In this document: positions 1 through 5,019 of the stretch, piece after piece
Position numbering within the stretch: the first letter of the stretch is position 1
How the letters are laid out: every line of letters starts with the position of its first letter
Assembly: GCA_017958245.1 (NCBI GenBank)
Contig: JAGDDC010000100.1
Coordinates: 1-6,574 of the forward strand
Direction of reading: 5' to 3'
From: Lachnospiraceae bacterium
GTDB taxonomy: Bacteria > Bacillota_A > Clostridia > Lachnospirales > Lachnospiraceae
DNA length: 6,574 nt
Notes under the pieces: generated by a model
What the model was told of the DNA's origin: nothing
The model's database searches: none
What the model saw: only the letters and a program-made list of their open reading frames with translations
Translations under genes and position numbers: made by a program

Positions 1-142
1 CAGGATGAACCTCAGCCTCGGGCTCTTCGTCCTCCTGCGCAGCCGCCCTTCCCAAGGGCATCGCACTGCAGACAAGGAGCGTCAGGATGCTCAGCATGAT
101 CAGCATAAAGCGCACGCGGGCGCTCTTTGTAGCTTTTGACAT
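1..142 (-). CDS. Small exported protein, N-terminal part only (runs off left edge)
   Basis: The first 47 codons of a minus-strand gene are present; the rest lies beyond base 1. It starts at ATG (142-140) behind GGGAGGA, with about 5 nt of spacing, which fixes the start. The N-terminus is a typical Sec signal peptide. A basic n-region (MSKATKSARVRF) is followed by a hydrophobic core (residues 13-28, LIMLSILTLLVCSAM) and a small-residue stretch ending GRAAA, where signal peptidase I could cut before QEDEEPEAE. The segment after the signal is acidic and proline-containing, probably a linker. There is a Cys at residue 25, but the preceding Val does not fit a lipobox, so a lipoprotein is unlikely. 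The gene lies 45 nt downstream of the ATPase gene on the same strand and may be last in the mgtE-argS transcript. The mature domain is not visible, so I give no function. Confidence 0.75.
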   Translation of the reverse strand, partial: MSKATKSARVRFMLIMLSILTLLVCSAMPLGRAAAQEDEEPEAEVHP

Positions 143-158
143 ATGTTCCTCCCATATC

Positions 159-174
159 CTGACTCGAAAGTCAG
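159..174. other. Small perfect hairpin between the ATPase and secreted-protein genes
   Basis: CTGACT-CGAA-AGTCAG on the plus strand forms a 6-bp stem with a 4-nt loop. On the minus-strand transcript the loop reads UUCG, closed by a U-A pair. The hairpin sits just after the ATPase stop codon and about 10 nt before the RBS of the secreted-protein gene. Only the plus strand has a T-run after it (175-179), so it would terminate antisense transcription rather than the operon. On the operon RNA it could be an intercistronic processing or stability element. An alternative pairing, ATCCTGA (156-162) with TCAGGAT (182-188), is mutually exclusive with it. Confidence 0.4.
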
Positions 175-187
175 TTTTTCTTCAGGA

Positions 188-1549
188 TCACAGATCTCCC
201 AGTGAGACCAGCTTCAGGCTGTTTCCCGAAGATTCCGCGATCTTCTTTAATCCGGCGTCAAACCCTGTCTTGGCGAAGAGATAAAACTGTCCGGGGTTTA
301 TGCCGGCCTGCTTTGAGAGTTCTTTTAACTCCTCGAAGTCTTCTTCCACAGCGTCGCCGGCTCTGTAGACACAGAGCGCCGCAATACTCGCTCCGCCCTC
401 TCCGGTAGCTATGATATCGATAGTTCCCTGTTTGCCGTGCCAGCTCCTGTAATCCGTAAATCTGGCACCCAACTTCCCATAATCGGACATGAGCTGCAGA
501 AACTCCCTGCACACGTCCGCAAAATACGGTCTCAAAAGCCCGTCAAGCTTCGGAGCTACGATCTCGTCGTAGACCTTTCCCGCTTTTTGCAAGGCGAGAA
601 GCGATCTGTTCGGGAACACAAACGCGTAATAGAAAGCGATGAACGGGTCCTTGATCCTGTACAGACCCTTCTTTAAGTTCTCGTGCCCGCTGTCATCATA
701 GGAGAAGACCTTCTCCGCTATCCCCATATGTATGAGGTTCTTTATATACACACTGATCTTGGCCCTCGAAAACCCGGTCATGTTGTAGATGTCGTTCATC
801 TTGGTCCTGCCTGTGGCCATGGCGTACAATATCCTGTTATAGCAGGGAAGCTCCCTCAGCTCAGTCTTTAAAAGGTGCTCGGCCTCATGTGCGAGTATCG
901 CTCCGTCCGAAAGCAGGAGACGTATGATGTTGTCTCTCGAAGACAGAGTCTCCCTCCATTGTCCGATGAGTCCCGGAACACCGCCCAAGACCGCCTTGAC
1001 AAGTACACAGTCGGACACCGGAGTCTTGGGAAGCATCCTCACGATGCTCTGAAAGCTCAGCTCGCCGAGCTTTATGAAGCCCGAAATGAGTCTGGCTACG
1101 GCACCCATGCTCTCCACCATATCGTTCTCGACCCATCTCACCGATGAGGATATGAGTACGATCATGACCGGTCCTCCCGCAAGTCCCTCTTTCGCTGTCT
1201 GAAGGAGATCGACCAGCACCTGCGACAAAAGGCTGCCGTGCTGCGCCATCAGGTGAAACTCGTCGAACACAACGATCTTCTTGCCTTCTCCGAGGCTCTC
1301 AAGCTTTTCGCGGACTACCTCGGATACGGATCCCTTCTCCGAGTCAAATGCCTTACAGAGCATCTCCGCCTGAAGGTCCTCAAGACCGTCCACCGCCTCG
1401 TAGTACATGAACTTCTTTCCCGCCGCGAAATGAAGCGCAAGGGCAGTCTTCCCGATCTTTTCGCGTCCGTACAGCACGACTATGCTGCTCGTGTCCGCAC
1501 GGTATATCTCTTCGAGTCTGTTTATTTCTTCTTTACGTCCAACGAACAT
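188..1549 (-). CDS. AAA/STAND-type ATPase with DUF234 C-terminal domain
   Basis: A complete 453-residue protein of the archaeal-type ATPase family (COG1672-like), which usually has about this length. It starts at ATG 1549 behind AAGGAG with about 7 nt spacing. The start MFVGRKEEI is the family's typical opening. Walker A is GREKIGKT (28-35). Walker B is KIVVFDEFHLM (91-101), with D96/E97 for metal binding and water activation. A sensor-like LISSS lies at 132-136. Residues about 245-285 look like a winged helix (TKMNDIYNMTGFSRAKISVY). DPFIAFYYAFVFPNRS (301-316) opens the DUF234 region. DUF234 belongs to the PD-(D/E)XK nuclease fold. Here IDII keeps the acidic residue (D378), but the following strand reads AALCVYRAG instead of the usual E-C-K, so nuclease activity is doubtful. 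There is no signal peptide or membrane segment, so it is probably cytoplasmic. The family has no settled function; a regulatory or defence-like NTPase role is possible. It follows argS after 69 nt. Confidence 0.85.
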   Translation of the reverse strand: MFVGRKEEINRLEEIYRADTSSIVVLYGREKIGKTALALHFAAGKKFMYYEAVDGLEDLQAEMLCKAFDSEKGSVSEVVREKLESLGEGKKIVVFDEFHLMAQHGSLLSQVLVDLLQTAKEGLAGGPVMIVLISSSVRWVENDMVESMGAVARLISGFIKLGELSFQSIVRMLPKTPVSDCVLVKAVLGGVPGLIGQWRETLSSRDNIIRLLLSDGAILAHEAEHLLKTELRELPCYNRILYAMATGRTKMNDIYNMTGFSRAKISVYIKNLIHMGIAEKVFSYDDSGHENLKKGLYRIKDPFIAFYYAFVFPNRSLLALQKAGKVYDEIVAPKLDGLLRPYFADVCREFLQLMSDYGKLGARFTDYRSWHGKQGTIDIIATGEGGASIAALCVYRAGDAVEEDFEELKELSKQAGINPGQFYLFAKTGFDAGLKKIAESSGNSLKLVSLGDL

Positions 1550-1618
1550 CCGTCTGCTCCTTTTTTGCCGGCAGTTTTTTCGCAGACCTCGGGCAGAACG
1601 GACGCCCCCGTGCGGGTC

Positions 1619-3424
1619 CTACATCTGTTCGGGCGCGTCAAAGCCCAGAAGGTCTATGCATTTCTCGAGGATCCTCAATGTGAGCACTATGAGAGCTATC
1701 CACTCTCTTTGCCTGTCCCCGTCTGTCTCCGTGATGATCCTGTTCTCGTGATAAAACGTGTTGAAAATGTTCGAAAGCTCATATATATACTGGCAAATGC
1801 GATGCGGTGCGAGCTCGGTCACTGCTGCATCGATGGCGTCGGGATACCTGATGATCTGAAGCATCAGATCGCGCTCACTCTGATTGGTCTCCCCTGCAGA
1901 CGCAGCGCCCTCGAGCACCTTTGTGCCCTTCTTTATGGCTTTCATCTCCTCCGGATCGATGCCCTTCGTCTCCATATACTTTGCAAGTATCGACTTGATG
2001 CGGACCATCGTATAGAGGATATAGGGTCCTGTGTTCCCGTCAAATGATGAGAACCTCTCGATATCAAACACGTAGTCCTTCGAGGCCTGGTTTGAGAGAT
2101 CTCCGTATTTGAGCGCAGCCAGAGCGACCTTGCGCGCTGTGGCCTCAGCCTGCTCCTCGCTCATGTCACGGTTCTCTCTGATCTTTTTTGCAACCTCGTC
2201 AACTATATCCTGTATCAGATACTCGAGTCTGAGCACACCCCCGTCACGTGTCTTGAAGGGTTTCCCGTCCTTCCCGTTCATCGTGCCAAAGCCTATATGT
2301 ACAAGTTCTGTCGTATCCGGGACTATCCCCGTCTTTCTCGCCACCCTGAACACCTGCTCAAAGTGCAATGACTGCCTCTTATCCGTGAGGTAGATCACCC
2401 TGCAGGGCTTGTAGAGCTCCATCCTCTCTACGAGAGTCGCAAGATCCGTGGAAGCGTACAGAGCGGCTCCGTCGGACTTAAGGAGGATGCACGGAGGCAT
2501 CTCCTTCTTGTCGTTCTCGTCTGCAACGTCCACCACAAGAGCCCCGTCGCTTTCGTGAGCAAGCCCCTGTGCCTTGATCTTCTCTATCATCGAAGGGATG
2601 ATAGAGTTTACGTCGCTCTCCTTCTTCCAAAGCTCAAAATGCACGTTCAGGCTGTCATAGTTCTTCTTCAGATCCTCCACCGAAACGGCGAGTATGTGCC
2701 TCCAGAGCGCCATATATCCTCTGTCGCCGTCCTGAAGCTTCGCGGTCGCCTCTCTGGCTTCCTCCTTGAAGACTTCGTCCGTCTTTGAGCGGCTGCTCGC
2801 AGCGGGGTAGATCTCCTCCAGCTCCGATATGGTAAAAGGCGCCTCAGACGGATACTCTCCCTCAAATGACGCATCAAAATACACAAGATCGGGGTTCCTT
2901 CTTCTGAGCTCCGTTATGATGAGACCCATCTGGAGTCCCCAGTCTCCGAGGTGCACATCGCCTATGGCCTCAAAGCCCGCGAAGGCAAGTATCCTCTTCA
3001 CGCTCTCACCTATGACCGCAGACCGCAAATGACCTATATGAAGCGGCTTTGCGACGTTCGCTCCGCCGTAGTCCACTATGACCTTGCCGCTGCATGTCTT
3101 CTCAAATCCCATATCGGGTGCCTTCGACATACCGACGGTATACTCGCGCAGGAAGCGGTCGTCCAGGTCTATGTTCAGGAATCCGGGCGCCACTGCACCC
3201 ACCTTTGAGAACAGCCTGTTGCCTTCAAGTTTCTCCGCTACCTCCTGTGCGATCGCGATGGGAGCCTTCTTGTAGAGCTTGGCAGCTGCAAGTGCCCCGT
3301 TGCACTGGTACTGGCACAAGTCAGGCCTGTTGGATATCGTGCAGTTTCCGAGCTTCTCGTCGTATCCGCAGGCCGCGAACGCCTGCTTCACTGTCTTTTC
3401 TATGAGTTCTATGATCTTTTCCAT
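1619..3424 (-). CDS. argS: Arginyl-tRNA synthetase (ArgRS, EC 6.1.1.19)
   Basis: A class I aminoacyl-tRNA synthetase that charges tRNA-Arg with arginine using ATP, and needs the tRNA for activation. It has 601 residues, slightly longer than most bacterial ArgRS. The N-terminal additional domain that contacts the tRNA D-loop spans about residues 1-100. The catalytic Rossmann fold starts at VDYGGANVAKPLHIGHLRSA, with HIGH at 129-132. GDVHLGDWGLQMG (155-167) is also characteristic. The KMSKS position is degenerate, as in E. coli-type ArgRS: GKPFKTRDGG at 387-396. The DALR anticodon-binding domain runs from about 466 to the end, with APHRICQYIYELSNIFNTFY (539-558). The C-terminus ends in Met (FDAPEQM), a habit of this family. 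ATG 3424 has AAGGA 6 nt upstream. It lies 27 nt after mgtE on the same strand, so the two are probably co-transcribed. An insertion-like stretch at about 487-515, within the DALR region, is the only oddity. Confidence 0.97.
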   Translation of the reverse strand: MEKIIELIEKTVKQAFAACGYDEKLGNCTISNRPDLCQYQCNGALAAAKLYKKAPIAIAQEVAEKLEGNRLFSKVGAVAPGFLNIDLDDRFLREYTVGMSKAPDMGFEKTCSGKVIVDYGGANVAKPLHIGHLRSAVIGESVKRILAFAGFEAIGDVHLGDWGLQMGLIITELRRRNPDLVYFDASFEGEYPSEAPFTISELEEIYPAASSRSKTDEVFKEEAREATAKLQDGDRGYMALWRHILAVSVEDLKKNYDSLNVHFELWKKESDVNSIIPSMIEKIKAQGLAHESDGALVVDVADENDKKEMPPCILLKSDGAALYASTDLATLVERMELYKPCRVIYLTDKRQSLHFEQVFRVARKTGIVPDTTELVHIGFGTMNGKDGKPFKTRDGGVLRLEYLIQDIVDEVAKKIRENRDMSEEQAEATARKVALAALKYGDLSNQASKDYVFDIERFSSFDGNTGPYILYTMVRIKSILAKYMETKGIDPEEMKAIKKGTKVLEGAASAGETNQSERDLMLQIIRYPDAIDAAVTELAPHRICQYIYELSNIFNTFYHENRIITETDGDRQREWIALIVLTLRILEKCIDLLGFDAPEQM

Positions 3425-3451
3425 ATTCGTTCCTTATAATCTTTTTAACTG

Positions 3452-4792
3452 TCACACCGGCATGTCAAGCAGCAGTGTCGCAAACTGGAAGTAAACCACC
3501 AGCGAGAGCGCATCCACAATGGTCGTGATGAAGGGACTCGCCGTGACGGCGGGGTCGAAACCGATCTTCTTTACAAGCATCGGCAGCGTGGCTCCGACGA
3601 CTTTCGAAAGGAATACGGTCGCAATGAGAGTCAGGCAGACCACCAGAGCGATCACCACTCCGACCCTGTCGATGACGAGGAGCTTCACGAAGTTGGTCGC
3701 TGCTAGTGTTGCGCCGATCAGCAGTGATACTCTGATCTCCTTCCAGACAGTGGCCGGGAGATCCTTGAACTTTATCTCCTCGAGCGAGAGCGCACGGATG
3801 ATCGATACCGAAGCCTGGGATCCCGCATTTCCGCAGGTATCCATGATCATGGGGATGAAAGAGGTCAGGACTGTATAGGTGCCCAGCGCCTCTTCATAAT
3901 AAGATATGATCATGCCCGTGAATGTGGCCGACACCATGAGAAGGAGCAGCCAGGGCACCCTCTTCTTCCACGTCTCGAAGACTCCCGTCTTGTTGTAGGG
4001 CTTGTCGGAAGGCGTGATCGCGGCCATCTTCTCGATATCCTCGGTAGCCTCCTGCTGGAGGATATCTACAACGTCGTCGACCGTGATGATGCCGACGAGG
4101 CGGTTCTCACTGTCAACTACAGGTATTGCGGAGAAGTCGTACTTCTGGATGATCCTTGCGACCTCCTCCTGGTCCATATGGGTGGACACGCTGATCACGT
4201 GGTCCTCCATGATATCTTTTACGAGATCGTCGCTCTTTGCAAAAACCAGCGACCTCAAAGCCACCGCTCCAACGAGCGCACGGCTCTTGTCGAGCACGTA
4301 GCAGTTGCTCAGGGTCTCTTTGTCGATACCTTCGTGCCTGATCCTCGCTATCGCCTGCTCGACCGTCATGTACTCTTTGAGGTCGAGGAACTCGGTCGTC
4401 ATGATCGAGCCCGCGGAGTCCTCCGGGTATTTGAGCAGCTGGTTGATGGTCCTCCTGGTCTCCGGCGAGGTCTTTTCGAGTATCCTCTTTACGAAGTTTG
4501 CCGGCATCTCCTCAAGGAGGTCCGCAGCATCATCCGAGAAGAGGTTCTCAACGATCGATGATGCCTCCGTATCGGTAAATGATGTGATGAGCTGCTGCTG
4601 CGTCTCTATGGGCAGATACGAGAACACGTCTGCCGCCCTGTCCTTTGGCAGAAACCTGAAAAACCTGATAAACTCTTCAACAGGAAGCTCCTCGAGTATC
4701 GACGCGATATCCGCCTCGTTCATCTCACCGGCGAGCTTCCTGAAATCAGCGTATTTCTTCTCCTCGATGAGTGTTTTCATCAATTCTTCCAT
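3452..4792 (-). CDS. mgtE: MgtE-family magnesium channel
   Basis: A homodimeric Mg2+-selective channel of the inner membrane (SLC41-related), 446 residues from the preferred start; the family is about 450. The cytosolic N domain (1-126) is made of helical repeats. A CBS pair follows (about 127-188 and 193-248, ending GIITVDDVVDILQQE), which binds Mg2+ and closes the pore. A plug helix (EATEDIEKMAAI) comes next. About five membrane helices fill 279-446. The signature PMIMDTCGNAGSQ (314-326) and GFDPAVTASPFITTIVDA are intact. By position, the Asp of TTIVD (427) should be the pore aspartate known as Asp432 in Thermus MgtE. Two in-frame starts exist. ATG 4798 leaves only 3 nt after the GGAGG core of AAGGAGGA (4808-4801). 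ATG 4792 leaves 9 nt and gives MEELMKTL, so I prefer it. It is the first large gene of the leftward operon, and its start lies inside a 39-codon leader ORF. Confidence 0.95.
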   Translation of the reverse strand: MEELMKTLIEEKKYADFRKLAGEMNEADIASILEELPVEEFIRFFRFLPKDRAADVFSYLPIETQQQLITSFTDTEASSIVENLFSDDAADLLEEMPANFVKRILEKTSPETRRTINQLLKYPEDSAGSIMTTEFLDLKEYMTVEQAIARIRHEGIDKETLSNCYVLDKSRALVGAVALRSLVFAKSDDLVKDIMEDHVISVSTHMDQEEVARIIQKYDFSAIPVVDSENRLVGIITVDDVVDILQQEATEDIEKMAAITPSDKPYNKTGVFETWKKRVPWLLLLMVSATFTGMIISYYEEALGTYTVLTSFIPMIMDTCGNAGSQASVSIIRALSLEEIKFKDLPATVWKEIRVSLLIGATLAATNFVKLLVIDRVGVVIALVVCLTLIATVFLSKVVGATLPMLVKKIGFDPAVTASPFITTIVDALSLVVYFQFATLLLDMPV

Positions 4793-4865
4793 AAACATAG
4801 TCCTCCTTCTGTGGTCTTATGATCCTTTTGCGTAAAGGAACGTCCAAATTACCGTCTATACTCAT
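4746..4865 (-). CDS. Leader ORF overlapping the mgtE start (39 codons)
   Basis: The ORF starts at ATG 4865-4863 and ends at TGA 4748-4746, in a different frame from mgtE. It encodes a hydrophilic 39-residue peptide beginning MSIDGNLDVPLRKRIIRPQK, followed by an acidic tail (EDYVYGRIDEN, then THRGEEIR). There is no signal or membrane segment, and I recognise no family. Its ribosome-binding site is stronger than that of mgtE: ten bases, AAAGGAGGTG, match the 16S anti-SD, and the AGGAGG core sits 7 nt from the ATG. The ORF reads through the mgtE RBS and ends 45-51 nt inside mgtE, so ribosomes on it must cross the mgtE start. That fits a regulatory leader better than a free-standing protein. It could also be chance: the ORF is short, and its overlap with mgtE constrains part of it. 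Confidence 0.5.
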   Translation of the reverse strand: MSIDGNLDVPLRKRIIRPQKEDYVYGRIDENTHRGEEIR

Positions 4866-4873
4866 AAAACCAC
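4811..4873 (-). promoter_or_regulatory. Structured mgtE mRNA leader: 12-bp stem burying the leader-ORF start codon
   Basis: The arms are GTGGTTTTATGA (4873-4862, minus sense) and TCATAAGACCAC (4822-4811). In RNA they pair as 11 Watson-Crick pairs plus one G-U. The 5' arm holds the end of the leader-ORF SD and its AUG. The 3' arm ends 2 nt before the mgtE SD (AAGGAGGA). A second hairpin, TCCTTT-ACGCA-AAAGGA (4839-4823), directly abuts the 3' arm and could stack on it. The TCCTT arm could instead pair with either of the two AAGGA Shine-Dalgarno cores, so alternative folds are possible. No T-run follows, so it is not an intrinsic terminator. I see no M-box-like sequence. The stem is seen in the sequence; regulation by it is inferred. 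Confidence 0.5.
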
Positions 4874-4880
4874 CTCCTTT
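4866..4880 (-). promoter_or_regulatory. Exceptionally strong Shine-Dalgarno of the leader ORF
   Basis: The minus strand reads AAAGGAGGTGG-TTTT before ATG 4865. AAAGGAGGTG is a ten-base perfect complement of the usual Firmicute 16S 3' end, and the AGGAGG core has 7 nt of spacing. Its last bases (GTGG) and the start codon are also the 5' arm of the leader stem, so ribosome binding and stem formation compete. Confidence 0.6.
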
Positions 4881-4912
4881 GAAGGAATTTCCGTGAAAAC
4901 TCTCACCTGCAT

Positions 4913-4941
4913 ATTGTAACGCATGCTTGTTTTTTTTACAA
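4913..4941 (-). promoter_or_regulatory. Probable sigma-A promoter for the leader ORF-mgtE-argS operon
   Basis: On the minus strand, -35 TTGTAA (4941-4936), a 17-nt spacer and -10 TACAAT (4918-4913) match 4/6 and 5/6 of consensus. Transcription would start near 4906, giving about 110 nt of leader before mgtE. It is weaker than the divergent promoter. Its -35 overlaps the CTTG/CAAG half-sites, as expected for a regulated promoter. Confidence 0.55.
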
Positions 4942-4947
4942 GACTTG
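4926..4947. repeat. Operator-like CTTG/CAAG inverted half-sites between divergent promoters
   Basis: CTTGT (4926-4930) and ACAAG (4938-4942) form a perfect inverted repeat around seven T residues. CAAG then pairs again, one base on, with CTTG (4944-4947). The cluster covers the mgtE -35 box and stops 10 nt before the -35 of the divergent gene. A dimeric repressor site is plausible. The arms are short and the T-run makes chance matches easier. Confidence 0.3.
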
Positions 4948-4957
4948 GCGGGCTTAT

Positions 4958-4986
4958 TTGACACCCACCTGAACCTGTATTATAAT
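4958..4986 (+). promoter_or_regulatory. Perfect consensus sigma-A promoter for the CNNM/CorC gene
   Basis: TTGACA (4958-4963), exactly 17 nt, then TATAAT (4981-4986): a 12/12 match with optimal spacing. The expected transcription start is about 4993, leaving a leader of about 27 nt. This rules out protein starts upstream of about 4993. Confidence 0.85.
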
Positions 4987-5001
4987 CCTATTTATTATAT
5001 C

Positions 5002-5011
5002 AAAAAAGGAG
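5002..5011 (+). promoter_or_regulatory. Ribosome-binding site that fixes a TTG start
   Basis: AAAAAAGGAG ends 8 nt before TTG at 5020-5022. The ATG inside GAGATGATC (5012-5014) is too close to the GGAG and in another frame. The next in-frame alternative, GTG at 5038, is too far from the site. Confidence 0.7.
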
Positions 5012-5019
5012 ATGATCTT

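Noticed and set aside
61..80. Lipobox around Cys25 of the left-edge exported protein
   Set aside because: The residues before Cys are L-L-V; the -1 position should be Gly, Ala or Ser. The following small-residue stretch fits signal peptidase I better.
1550..1618. Terminator or promoter between argS and the ATPase gene
   Set aside because: A GGGC/GCCC pairing with a 9-nt loop is weak and lacks a following minus-strand T-run. The A/T runs (1559-1564, 1575-1580) are in the wrong sense, and no -10 box is visible.
1238..2047. Long plus-strand open frame (269 codons) across the end of argS and the start of the ATPase gene
   Set aside because: It is antisense to two genes with clear family motifs, crosses their junction, has no RBS and no recognisable domain. 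It is a shadow of codon bias.
4799..4906. M-box (ykoK) magnesium riboswitch upstream of mgtE
   Set aside because: The leader is about 110 nt, too short for the usual M-box, and I see none of its conserved blocks. This was judged by eye only.
4866..4964. Upstream extension of the leader ORF frame, to 72 codons
   Set aside because: It runs through the proposed mgtE promoter and has no RBS at its start, whereas ATG 4865 has a near-ideal one.
4927..5019. N-terminal extension of the CNNM/CorC frame
   Set aside because: It contains the consensus promoter and lies mostly upstream of the predicted transcription start; it has no RBS.
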